Source of the DNA: DATDFB01 sp035276475
Lineage (GTDB): Bacteria > Acidobacteriota > Thermoanaerobaculia > Gp7-AA8
Length of the DNA: 64,000 bases
Direction of reading: 5' to 3'
NCBI GenBank assembly: GCA_035276475.1
Contig: DATELQ010000117.1
Span: 1 to 64,000, forward strand
Below, piece after piece: positions 57,401 through 64,000 of this stretch. Position numbers and translations under genes: made by a program. The notes beneath the pieces were generated by a model. That model made no database searches and was not told the DNA's origin. It was given only the letters and a program-made list of their open reading frames with translations. How positions within the stretch are numbered: the stretch's first letter is position 1; each line of letters begins with the position of its first letter.

Positions 57401-58097
57401 CCAGGCCGTGCCGCTGGCTTCGGCGTCGAAGCTCGTGATCCCCGCGGTCGGCCGCCTGCCGGGCGCGAACGGGACGTTCTGGCGCAGCGACGTGACGCTC
57501 TTCAACGCGAACGAGTTCACGCCGCAGACGGTGACGCTGCGCTACCGCGCCGCCGGCGCGGACAACCGCAACGCGCCGTCGCATCAGTACACGGTGCTGG
57601 CCGGCCGCACGATGGTGCTCGCCGACGTGCTGTCGGCGTTCGGTCTCACGAGCGGCAGCGGCGCGCTGGAGGTGACGTGGAGCGCCGGCAGCGCCCCGGT
57701 GGTGACGAGCCGCACGTACACGACGGTGGCGGGCGGCGGAACGTTCGGGCAGTCGATCGACCCGGTGGCGGCGTTCGGGCGCGACGCGTTCGTCCCCGGC
57801 CTCCGCTCGGACTTCAATTTCCGTTCGAACGTCGGCTTCGTGAACGACAGCGACGTGACGACAGGCGTGACGGTGTCGCTCCTCGGCGCGAACGGCCAGA
57901 CGCTGGCGACGGCGTTCGTGCAGCTCCCGCCGAAGTCGAACGCGCAGAGCTCCGTGGCCGCGCTGTTCCCCGACGTCAACGTGAATTTCCTCGGTTCCTT
58001 CACGCTGCAGGCGCACGACGACAGCGGGCAGCTGTTCGCGTACGGCTCGATCGTGGATAACGGGTCGGGGGATCCGGTGTTTTTCGCAGGGCAGTGA
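54444..58097 (+). CDS. Secreted metalloprotease with PKD domains
   Basis: A 1217-residue exported protein. Residues 1-22 are a signal peptide (CVLMMAAAVAQA). A zincin motif SHEFGHTLGFGHS (HExxHxxGxxH, near residue 369) marks a matrixin-like protease domain. After a Pro-rich linker come a fibronectin-like domain (about 430-510), three PKD domains (SFGDGG, WDFGDGTG, WNFGDGSS; about 520-760), and a C-terminal region with WRTELTLFNAG, FRTNIGLVN, WRSDVTLFNAN and FRSNVGFVNDS modules that match the giant DUF11 protein at 38472. The TTG start has AGGAG 8 nt upstream. It likely degrades extracellular protein or polysaccharide-bound substrates. Confidence 0.88.
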   Translation: MKHSRVYWSTCVLMMAAAVAQATTIILPTDEQLVAKSPIIVEATVVNSAAVDRGNRIWTETTLAVTRALKGNVAGNIVVGEVGGILGNKITKIFGAPEYVAGEHVLAFLVKTPRGDYQTVDLYVGKFAEQETLAGERLWVRHDETADAALRNADFQPVRARNVQRRADGFERFIAARVAGKTAAQNYGVENPVTVAPRQHAADRFNIESNFTLISDPTVYRWFAFQNGQTVKWFSSGTQTGYTGGGVNEISTAMNAWNGYSSALIRYSYSGVESGTPKPIDQNNGVNEILFSDPFQEISGTFSGSGVVGVGGFNGISGSSSWTGPFDADGQHRAINYTAYNITEAGLTIQDGVSPSTGVPSTELAEIVSHEFGHTLGFGHSTDNTALMYPTVTGRGPSLRTDDQNAARWLYPNGSAPPPPPATVPAAPTGLTATPSGTNVALAWTDNATNETGETVYYAVGNGSFTKVTDLAANLRSATLTGFPPGTYRFYVTASNSAGESQPSNTASATISSSTLTASFSVSPSSGFANSTVFTFADQSTGTVTARSWSFGDGGTSTVSAPTHVYATPGQYTVTLTVSNSGASSQSSRVVSISQALAASFTFSPANPTAGQSVQFTDQSAGSVATWSWDFGDGTGSSAQNPVKVYGSAGAYIVRLTIGSGGSSSTTTRNVAVTAPAPVTPPVSAAFDFVPPSPQVGDMVIFFDRSTGSPATWFWNFGDGSSSSMQNPTHAYALPGTYTVTLAAYNAVSSSLSTHQLTVAQPAPFRSLVSAAAQTNGAGGSVWRTELTLFNAGNEPAYGQFIFLPSAGGSVQTRQLYLVGKQSLTYANALQELFGMSSGTGALAIEAQSATTTPNLKITSRTFTTGSSGTYGQAVPQVSDSALQQSLYLTGMESDTAFRTNIGLVNRSNDGVGAQLTLVDANGTALATSTVVVAPNNFSQAALSAFFPSVTGNYASLSMRITTGAPGAISAYASVLDNRTQDPVYIQAVPLASASKLVIPAVGRLPGANGTFWRSDVTLFNANEFTPQTVTLRYRAAGADNRNAPSHQYTVLAGRTMVLADVLSAFGLTSGSGALEVTWSAGSAPVVTSRTYTTVAGGGTFGQSIDPVAAFGRDAFVPGLRSDFNFRSNVGFVNDSDVTTGVTVSLLGANGQTLATAFVQLPPKSNAQSSVAALFPDVNVNFLGSFTLQAHDDSGQLFAYGSIVDNGSGDPVFFAGQ

Positions 58098-58102
58098 TTG
58101 TG

Positions 58103-58228
58103 GGTTGTTAGGTTCTTAGGTTCTTAGGTTCTTGGTTGTTAGTTCTTGGTTCTTAGTTCAAGAACCTAACAACGTAAGAACCTAAGAACCCTTTACAAAC
58201 CAAGAACCAACAACTAAGAACCAAGAAC
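58103..58228. repeat. Octamer/heptamer-array hairpin, copy E
   Basis: The left arm has GGTTGTTA, three GGTTCTTA/G octamers, then GTTGTTA, GTTCTTG and GTTCTTA 7-mers (58103-58159). The right arm (58160-58228) has complementary AAGAAC-type units with two small interruptions. The tight apex is GTTCAAGAAC. It ends directly at the TTG start of the MFS gene. Confidence 0.82.
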
Positions 58229-59419
58229 TTGTTCGAAGCCTTTTCCGAGCGCGATTACCGTCGCTTCTGGATCGCCCAATTCATCTCGAACCTCGGTTCG
58301 TGGATGCAGGTCGTGGCCCAGGGGTGGCTCGTCTATCGCCTCACCGAGTCGCCCTTCCTTCTCGGTTTCGTCGGCTTCTCCAACTCCATCCCGACGCTCT
58401 TTCTGATGCTGCCGGGCGGCGTGATCGCCGATCACTTCGACCGGCGCCGCGTCGTCGCGGCGTCGCAGTGGGCGCAGGCGCTGTCGGCGCTCTTCCTCGC
58501 GGTGGCCATCTACACGCACCAGATCAGCGTCTGGCAGATCGTCGCGGCGTCGTTCGCCGTCGGCGTGGCCATCTCGTTCTCCGCGCCGGCGTGGCAGGCC
58601 ATGGTCGTCGACCTCCTCGACGACCGGGAGCGGCTGCCGAACGCCATCGCCATGAACTCGATGCAGTTCAACCTCTCGCGCGCGCTCGGGCCGCTCGTCG
58701 CGGGCGTGACGCTGGCGGCGTGGGGAACGTTCTGGTGCTTCCTCTTCAACGCCGTTTCGTTCCTGCCGCTGATCTTCATCCTCGGCCGGATCAAGAAGCG
58801 CCAGCAGCCGGCCGCCGGCAGCGGCGCGATCCTGACGCGCCTCGGCGAAGGCCTCCGCTACGTCCGCACGCAGCGCGTCGTCGTCGTGGTTCTCAGCGTC
58901 GTCGCCGCGGCGAGTCTCTTCGGCTACGCCTATGTCGCGCTCATGCCGATGGTGGCGCGCGCGCTCTACGGCCACAACGACGCGCACGGCCTGGCGGTGC
59001 TGATGGGCGGGATCGGCGCGGGGGCGCTCTGCGGATCGCTCGCGGTGGCGTTCCGGACGCCGCCGCCGAGGGTGATGCTGCGGCGGATCGTGGCCGGCAC
59101 GGCGGCGCTGGCGATCGGCCTCATCGTCGTCGGCTTCGTCCGCGTCGACGCGCTCGTCATCGCCCTCCTCTTCGTCTGCGGCGGCAGCGGCGTCTACGCC
59201 GTCGCGCTCTGCAATACCTCGATCCAGCAGAGCATCCCCGACGCCATGCGCGGGCGCGTGCTCAGCCTCTACACGTTCGCGTTCTTCGCCTTCGCGCCGT
59301 TCGGAAACCTCATCGGCGGGATCATGGCCGAGCGCTGGGGCTACGCTGCCACGTTCGCTGCCCTCGGCGGCGCGCTCTTCGTGTCGGCCGGCGCCGCGGC
59401 CGCGGCGCTACGCGAGTGA
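58229..59419 (+). CDS. MFS transporter (EntS-like)
   Basis: A 396-residue major-facilitator protein with 11 to 12 predicted spans. Recognisable are RDYRRFWIAQFISNLGSWMQ, GGVIADHFDRRRVV (the loop 2-3 motif), LSRALGPLVAG, and PDAMRGRVLSLYTFAFF in the C half. This matches the enterobactin/macrolide exporter-like group; the real substrate is unknown. The TTG at 58229 follows hairpin E with no gap, and no ribosome site is apparent, so the true start may lie a little downstream. Confidence 0.87.
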   Translation: MFEAFSERDYRRFWIAQFISNLGSWMQVVAQGWLVYRLTESPFLLGFVGFSNSIPTLFLMLPGGVIADHFDRRRVVAASQWAQALSALFLAVAIYTHQISVWQIVAASFAVGVAISFSAPAWQAMVVDLLDDRERLPNAIAMNSMQFNLSRALGPLVAGVTLAAWGTFWCFLFNAVSFLPLIFILGRIKKRQQPAAGSGAILTRLGEGLRYVRTQRVVVVVLSVVAAASLFGYAYVALMPMVARALYGHNDAHGLAVLMGGIGAGALCGSLAVAFRTPPPRVMLRRIVAGTAALAIGLIVVGFVRVDALVIALLFVCGGSGVYAVALCNTSIQQSIPDAMRGRVLSLYTFAFFAFAPFGNLIGGIMAERWGYAATFAALGGALFVSAGAAAAALRE

Positions 59420-60145
59420 GTCGGCGATCTCCTCGATCGTCGTCCGCTTGCACGTGTACATCGGCGTGTCGCGCACGGTGTACTTCGACGACTCCGTCTC
59501 GCGCAGGTCCTGCACGAGGTCGAGGAACTCCGCCGGCTGGTCGGCCTCGAAGGCGACGACGAAGTCCTGATCGTCGAGGCCGAACGAGTACGTCGTGTTG
59601 ATCTTCACGCGCGGGTACTTGTGCCCGATGGCGATGTGCTCGTTCATGATGCGCTGGCGCTCGGCCATGGAGAGGAGATACCAGTCGCGCGTCTTCACGA
59701 ACGGATAGACGAAGAGGTACGGCCGCTTGCCGGGGACGATGCGCAGGCGGCGCCCTTCCTGCCCTTCGTGCACGTGCTCGTCGACGTACTGCGAGTGCTT
59801 GGTCATCGACAGGTAGGAAACCGGGATGTCGAGCCAGCGGCCGAGGATCGACTTGTTGATGTCGGCGGCCATCTGCTGGAAGAGCGAGAGGTCGTAGCTG
59901 ATGCGCCAGAGCATGAAGTCGGTGTTCGGCTTGAGGCCAACGGTCGAGTAGGGGAGGACCATCATGGGGCCGTGGTATTTGTTGACGATGGCCACGAGCT
60001 CACGCTTCGCCTCCTCCTTCACCTCGGCCGGCTCGCGGCGGAACGCGCGATCGGTCTTGAAGAACATGAAGTTGACGAACTGGCGCTGGAGGGACGTTTC
60101 GCTGCTCTGAGCAGGCTTGGCCTGCGGCTCGACGGTGGCGGTCAT
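59408..60145 (-). CDS. hemQ: Chlorite-dismutase-family protein (HemQ-like)
   Basis: A 245-residue heme-binding protein. The proximal histidine region is AIGHKYPRVKINTTYSFGLDDQDFVVAFE; LKPNTDFMLWRISYDLSLFQQMAADI and YLSMTKHSQYVDEH are family blocks. The distal Arg of true chlorite dismutases is not evident. HemQ-type members decarboxylate coproheme to heme b, so this gene could be a heme-synthesis enzyme; no other heme genes are nearby. A TAAAAT box ends 10 nt before its ATG, so the leader is very short. It converges with the MFS gene with 12 nt overlap. Confidence 0.8.
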   Translation of the reverse strand: MTATVEPQAKPAQSSETSLQRQFVNFMFFKTDRAFRREPAEVKEEAKRELVAIVNKYHGPMMVLPYSTVGLKPNTDFMLWRISYDLSLFQQMAADINKSILGRWLDIPVSYLSMTKHSQYVDEHVHEGQEGRRLRIVPGKRPYLFVYPFVKTRDWYLLSMAERQRIMNEHIAIGHKYPRVKINTTYSFGLDDQDFVVAFEADQPAEFLDLVQDLRETESSKYTVRDTPMYTCKRTTIEEIADSLA

Positions 60146-60155
60146 AGTGACGGAG

Positions 60156-60161
60156 ATTTTA
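60156..60161 (-). promoter_or_regulatory. TAAAAT -10 box of the HemQ-like gene
   Basis: Minus-strand TAAAAT ends 10 nt before the ATG at 60145 and overlaps the intergenic end of the upstream gene. A -35 box is not clear. Confidence 0.35.
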
Positions 60162-60163
60162 TC

Positions 60164-62284
60164 TCAGTGCCTGGCGGCGCGCCCGTGCAGCGGCGAAGCG
60201 TCGCGGATGAAGAGGCGCGAGACGCCGCCGTAGAGCGGCTCCGTGGCGACGCGCGTGTAGGCGCCGCTGACGCGGCCGTTCGCGGCGACTAGGGCGAGCG
60301 ACGGCTCGGCGTCCGTAGTCGCGGAGATCTTGAAGAACGCTCCGTGGAGCGTGACGCCGAGGGCGTCGCTTGTGGGGGAGATGAATCCGACGGCGTAGTC
60401 GGTGCCGGTCCAGATCGCGTTCTGGGCCACGCCGGCGGCGAGGTGCGTCGTCGATGGCGATGCGCCGAGCTTGCGCGCGTGCACCTCGCGCGGGCCGGCG
60501 AAGAAGCCGCGCGTCCAGGCGATGACGAAGTCGTCGCCGCCGCTCGACGCGGCGTGCGGGGCGCGGTGTGAGACGAGATCGACGTCCGAAGTGGCGATGA
60601 GGAGCGGCTCCGAGTCCTGCAGCGTCATCGACGGCGAGATCCGCATCGCGCGGATGTTGCCGCGCGAGGCGAGGTCGGGCGGCACTTCGAAGAAGACGGG
60701 GAGCGCGATCACTTCCTCGAAGGCCACGAGCCACTGCGTGCCACTCCAGGCCACGCTCGGGTTCGTCGCCGTCATGCTCTGCGGCGTGAGCGTCAGCGGC
60801 ACGTCGAGCGGCTGCAGGGCGTGATTGAAGCGCATGGCCTGCAGGTGCCCGCCGCAGTCGCCGAAGGCGATCATCGTGGCGAAGCGGCCGGCGGCGAGGT
60901 CGTAGGTGCAGGCGAAGTTGATGACCGCGATGCCGTCGCCGTCGAGCCGCGCGCCGTTCTCGTCGATGCGCATCAGCCAGAGCGTGTTGTTCGTCGTCTG
61001 CTGCCACGCCACGACGAAGTTCTCACCGTCGAAGACGACGTTCGCATTGCGGGCGAAGTCGGCGACGTGGATCGCGCCCGGCTGCTGCGTGCGGCCGTCC
61101 GCGTCGAGGCGCGCGGCGTAGAGCGTCGTTCCCTCCTGCCACAGCACGAGGTAGACGCGGCCGCTCCAGGCCACGCGCGGCGCGAGCTGCTCGGCGGCGC
61201 TCTTGGAGGCGAGGAGCGGCGGCGTGTGCGCCAGCGTCACCGGCGTCACCAGTTCGGCGTAAATCTCGCGGTCGGCGAGCCACGTCAGGAGGAGCTTGTC
61301 GCCCGCCACGATCATGCGCGGCGGGGCGGCGACGTTCGTCAGCGCCGTGGGGCCGCCGCGCGTGGCGTCGCCGCTCGGATCGAGGCGCAGCGCCGAGAGC
61401 GTGTTGGCCGTGAGGTCGGCGAACGTGTAGACGTACTCGAAACCCGTCCAGACGAGCGCGTCGTAGCCGGCGTTCGCGGCGGCCGCGAGGGTGTGGCGGT
61501 CGATGAGCGCGCCATTCGCGGCGATGCGGAACGACGACGGCGGCTTGCCCGGCGCGTCGTGCAGGACGAGGAGGTATTCGCTGCCGTTCGACGCGATCGG
61601 CGGCACTTGGAAGTTCACGCCGCGCGCGATCTGCTGCAGCGGCGCAGCCGGATGGCCGAACGCGTCGAGCGCGACGGCGTAGAAGTCGCCGGCGAGCGAC
61701 GAGAAGACGGCCAGGAAGCCGTGGCCATTCGAGGCCAGGACGACGTAGGGCGGGCTGCCGTCGACGCTCGGCAGCGGCACGTCGTACTCGAGGAGCTTGC
61801 CGGTCATATCGAAGATGGCCAGGCGGCTGCCATACGACGCCACGATGCGCGTGCCGTTCGTGGTCATGGCGTAGATCTGCGAATTCGGGAAGACCGCGTG
61901 CGGCGGCTCGACGATCGGTGCCTCTCCGTCGATGCGCGCCGACTGCAGTCCGGACGTCTTCGACCAAAAGACGACGTAGGCGGTTCCGTTCCAGAATACC
62001 CAGGGCCCAAAGCCGGTCGCGTGACCGGAGTCATCGAGACGGATGCCGGTATCGTCGAGGACGCTGGCGTCGGACGTGATGCGCGCCGCGTAGACCGCGC
62101 CGCGCGTGGCGTCGTTCCAAACCAGGAGCGACTCGCGTCCGCTGCTTGCAGCTGCTGCAACGCTGCGACCGCCTGGCGCAGGGCCGTAGACCGGTGGAGT
62201 GATGGGCCGCTCGGATGGAATTGCCGCTACTGCCGTGGCAGCAGACGCAAAGAGAAAGACGATGGACAGGAGCCCCTTTTTCAT
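60164..62284 (-). CDS. Secreted repeat protein, propeller-like
   Basis: A 706-residue exported protein. Residues 1-22 are a signal peptide (KGLLSIVFLFASAATAVA). The rest is a series of about 40-residue repeats with W-x-G-x-x-Y-x-V/L-x-W (VFWNGTAYVVFW, VWTGFEYVYTF, AWSGRVYLVLW, VFDGENFVVAW, AWSGTQWLVAF, IWTGTDYAVGF), suggesting 7- to 8-blade beta propellers, probably two. No active site is visible. It is the upstream neighbour of the HemQ-like gene on the same strand. ATG at 62284 is chosen for the signal peptide. A 16-bp palindrome lies about 72 nt upstream. Confidence 0.8.
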   Translation of the reverse strand: MKKGLLSIVFLFASAATAVAAIPSERPITPPVYGPAPGGRSVAAAASSGRESLLVWNDATRGAVYAARITSDASVLDDTGIRLDDSGHATGFGPWVFWNGTAYVVFWSKTSGLQSARIDGEAPIVEPPHAVFPNSQIYAMTTNGTRIVASYGSRLAIFDMTGKLLEYDVPLPSVDGSPPYVVLASNGHGFLAVFSSLAGDFYAVALDAFGHPAAPLQQIARGVNFQVPPIASNGSEYLLVLHDAPGKPPSSFRIAANGALIDRHTLAAAANAGYDALVWTGFEYVYTFADLTANTLSALRLDPSGDATRGGPTALTNVAAPPRMIVAGDKLLLTWLADREIYAELVTPVTLAHTPPLLASKSAAEQLAPRVAWSGRVYLVLWQEGTTLYAARLDADGRTQQPGAIHVADFARNANVVFDGENFVVAWQQTTNNTLWLMRIDENGARLDGDGIAVINFACTYDLAAGRFATMIAFGDCGGHLQAMRFNHALQPLDVPLTLTPQSMTATNPSVAWSGTQWLVAFEEVIALPVFFEVPPDLASRGNIRAMRISPSMTLQDSEPLLIATSDVDLVSHRAPHAASSGGDDFVIAWTRGFFAGPREVHARKLGASPSTTHLAAGVAQNAIWTGTDYAVGFISPTSDALGVTLHGAFFKISATTDAEPSLALVAANGRVSGAYTRVATEPLYGGVSRLFIRDASPLHGRAARH

Positions 62285-62355
62285 GCCGCGATACGTACGG
62301 AACGCACGCGCCGGCGGTCTATTTTCAAAGTGCCCTGTTGAAAGTGAAAACGAAC

Positions 62356-62371
62356 TTGTGCACCTGCACAA
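62356..62371. promoter_or_regulatory. 16-bp palindrome TTGTGCA-CC-TGCACAA
   Basis: Perfect 7-bp arms around CC, in the otherwise gene-free 211-bp gap (62285-62495). A further half site TTGTGCA is at 62448-62454. The arrangement looks like an operator for a dimeric regulator in front of the secreted protein gene. No other features are evident in this gap. Confidence 0.45.
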
Positions 62372-62476
62372 AGGGCGCTGCTATGGATGAGTCTATTTTG
62401 GCTTAAGCGGAGCGAGATCAGAGGGTTAGGTCCTCTTGCTCACAGATTTGTGCAAATTGGTGAAATCGCCATTCGG

Positions 62477-62524
62477 GCGCGGTTTTCTGCGATTTTCACA
62501 GCGATTTCCGCAGCGTTTTCCGCA
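62477..62524. repeat. 12-bp tandem repeat across the tsaC stop
   Basis: Four degenerate 12-mers with the core GCGnTTTTC run through the 3' end of the tsaC gene (units at 62477, 62489, 62501, 62513). On the coding strand they encode LRKTLRKSL and continue past the stop, so the gene end may have been built by slippage. Confidence 0.6.
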
Positions 62525-63080
62525 AATTCTGTGTAAAGACAAAATCGCCTTCTCTCGTGATCTTCGGCGTTGCGCCGGTAAAGTCCACGATGGCAGAAGG
62601 TTTCGCTTCGCGGCGCCCCAGGTCGAGAACGCCGTCGATCGAGCTTTGCAAGTCGCGCGCTAGCTCAGAAGGCGACGTTATTGTCGGTTCGCCGCTTCGA
62701 TTTGCGCTCGTCGACGCCAGCGGCCCGGTGATCTCCAAGAGCGTCCGCAGCCAGTCGAGATCCGGCACCCGCGCCGCGATGGTGACGTCGCCGCGGCGCA
62801 GAATCGCGGTCATCGGCGCCGGCCAGATGTCGTGAATCACGTCCGGAACGGCGGCGCCGAGGGCTTCGACGTCGTCGATCGAGGCGGCGATCACGATGAA
62901 CGGCTTCTCCGCGGCGCGCCCTTTGATCTCCGCGATGCGGTTGACGGCGCGCTGGTTGTTCGCGGAGGCGTGCAGGCCGTAGACAGTGTCGGTCGGCAGC
63001 GCGACGATCCCCCCGCGCGCCAACACCTCGGCGATCTCGTGCAGCGTCAGGTCGTCGGTCGATTTCCACTTCTTCATCAT
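62496..63080 (-). CDS. tsaC: L-threonylcarbamoyladenylate synthase
   Basis: A 194-residue YrdC-fold enzyme that makes threonylcarbamoyl-AMP for the t6A modification of tRNA. Landmarks are GGIVALPTDTVYGLHASA, RIAEIKGRAAEKPFIV, WPAPMTAILRR, and GPLASTSANRSGEPTITSP. It is the short TsaC/YrdC form without the extra Sua5 domain. The C-terminal LRKTLRKSL is encoded by a 12-bp tandem repeat. ATG at 63080 overlaps the recN stop (ATGA), so it is co-translated with recN. It is the most 3' gene of this minus-strand pair. Confidence 0.92.
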   Translation of the reverse strand: MMKKWKSTDDLTLHEIAEVLARGGIVALPTDTVYGLHASANNQRAVNRIAEIKGRAAEKPFIVIAASIDDVEALGAAVPDVIHDIWPAPMTAILRRGDVTIAARVPDLDWLRTLLEITGPLASTSANRSGEPTITSPSELARDLQSSIDGVLDLGRREAKPSAIVDFTGATPKITREGDFVFTQNLRKTLRKSL

Positions 63081-64000
63081 CGCCGCGACGCCTCCAGCAA
63101 CTCGCGTGCGTGAAGCACGGCGGTGGGCGGAATGGACTCGCCGCCGAGCATCCGGGCCAGCTCCTTGACGCGCTCCTCGTCGCCGTCGAGACGGCGGACG
63201 CGGGCGCGGGTGTGGCCGCCGGCGTCTTCCTTCCAGACGACGAAGTGCGTGGTGCCGAAGCTGGCGATCTGCGGCAAGTGGGTGACGCATACGACCTGGT
63301 TCCTTGCCGCGAGCTCCTCGAGCTTGCGCCCGACGACCTCGGCGACGCGCCCGCCGATGCCTGCGTCGATCTCGTCGAAGACGAGCGTGGCCGCGGCGCT
63401 GCGGCCGCTCGCTTTGAAGAGCGCCGCGGCGATGGCGAGCTGAATGCGCGAGAGCTCGCCGCCCGAGGCGATGCGCTGCATCGGCTTCGGCTCCTCGCCG
63501 CGGTTCGGGGCGATGAGGATGTCGACGCGGTCGACGCCGTCGGCCCCTTCGTCAGTCTCTTGCACCGCAATCTTCACGGTTGTCCGCTCCATCGCCAGGT
63601 CGTTCAACTCCTTCTGAATGGATTTCTCGAACGCGCGCGCCGATTTCTTCCGCGCCGCCGACAGCCCCTCGGCGGCCTTGCGGTACGCAGCGTGGCGCTC
63701 GCGCTCGACGCGCTGCAGCTTGTCGAGGTTGGCTTCGTAGTCGCTCAAGCGGTCGTGCTCATCCTGAATCGCGCCGAGGTGCGCGAGCACGGCTTCGATC
63801 GAGCCGCCGTACTTTTTGTTGAGGCGCTCGATGACGACGAGGCGCTCTTCGATGTCGTCGAGGCGCTTCGGATCGTGCCGCGTCGACTCGCTGAGCGACG
63901 CGAGCGTCCGCGCGGCCTCCTGCAGGCGATAGAGCACGTCCTGCAGCTCCGTCGCGATCGGGCGGAGGTCGGCGACTTTGTCGGCGAGCGGCTGCACGAG
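63077..64000 (-). CDS. recN: DNA repair protein RecN, C-terminal part
   Basis: The gene leaves the window at its 5' side; 307 residues of the C-terminal half remain. A long coiled coil (about the first 140 visible residues) is followed by IASGGELSRIQLAIAAALF, the ABC signature motif, FDEIDAGIGGRVAEVVG with the Walker B Asp-Glu, and VVCVTHLPQIASFG with the switch His. RecN is an SMC-like ATPase that acts at DNA double-strand breaks. The stop overlaps the tsaC start (ATGA). The N-terminal Walker A half lies outside this sequence. Confidence 0.95.
   Translation of the reverse strand, partial: LVQPLADKVADLRPIATELQDVLYRLQEAARTLASLSESTRHDPKRLDDIEERLVVIERLNKKYGGSIEAVLAHLGAIQDEHDRLSDYEANLDKLQRVERERHAAYRKAAEGLSAARKKSARAFEKSIQKELNDLAMERTTVKIAVQETDEGADGVDRVDILIAPNRGEEPKPMQRIASGGELSRIQLAIAAALFKASGRSAAATLVFDEIDAGIGGRVAEVVGRKLEELAARNQVVCVTHLPQIASFGTTHFVVWKEDAGGHTRARVRRLDGDEERVKELARMLGGESIPPTAVLHARELLEASRR

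Noticed and set aside
54453..58016. Minus-strand open frame of 1187 codons opposite the metalloprotease
   Set aside because: Shadow of a gene with HExxH and PKD domains; the antisense product is Arg-rich with no domains.

Overview
This 64 kb window is chromosomal DNA from a GC-rich, Gram-negative bacterium. LptD, a lipid A biosynthesis N-domain protein, an MCE-like protein and many signal peptides show an outer envelope. GTG and TTG starts, end-to-start overlaps (ATGA/GTGA), an E1 alpha/beta fusion, the YfhO, zinc-ribbon coiled-coil, DivIVA and AMMECR1 genes, and very large secreted proteins with DUF11 and PKD domains suggest Acidobacteriota. That assignment is inferred from gene content only. 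There is no rRNA, phage or plasmid region; one tRNA (CAT anticodon) is present.

Layout. 1-6.8 kb: branched-chain aminotransferase, then a tightly packed plus-strand run (M20 deacetylase, thiolase, TatD, GT2, LAB_N, AMMECR1) and a lytic transglycosylase. 6.8-12.9 kb: LysM lipo/exoprotein, tRNA with terminator, zinc-ribbon protein, RNase H, YggS, YggT, DivIVA, HutI. 12.9-13.7 kb: VapBC module. 13.7-21.4 kb: hydroxyacid dehydrogenase, YfhO, a four-gene minus-strand locus of unknown function, a methyltransferase. 21.5-28.9 kb: LptD, an AT-rich MITE-like element, two unknown genes, RibF, a double REC/HD-GYP protein, DUF488. 28.9-34.7 kb: a three-gene unknown/amidase cluster, fatty-acid desaturase, a FadR-like TetR regulator with its operator, HIT, aldo/keto reductase, nucleotidyltransferase pair. 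34.7-48 kb: B12-radical SAM enzyme, BNR-repeat protein, a 2165-residue DUF11 protein, fused E1, Uma2. 48-54.3 kb: hydrolase, membrane protein, FabF, ACP, MCE-like protein, DUF2203, HAD. 54.4-64 kb: metalloprotease/PKD protein, MFS, HemQ-like protein, a secreted propeller-like protein, TsaC, and the end of RecN.

The main non-genic signal is a family of intergenic hairpins whose arms are arrays of degenerate 7-8 bp units (five loci). The elements near 25.4 and 38.4 kb are the same element in opposite orientation, sharing a 17-nt apex. Other signals are a candidate MITE with 20-bp inverted ends, a near-consensus FadR-type operator, a symmetric bidirectional -10 box, and several start codons lying 6-12 nt after a -10 box, which implies leaderless messages. 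There is no stretch above 300 bases without a gene.
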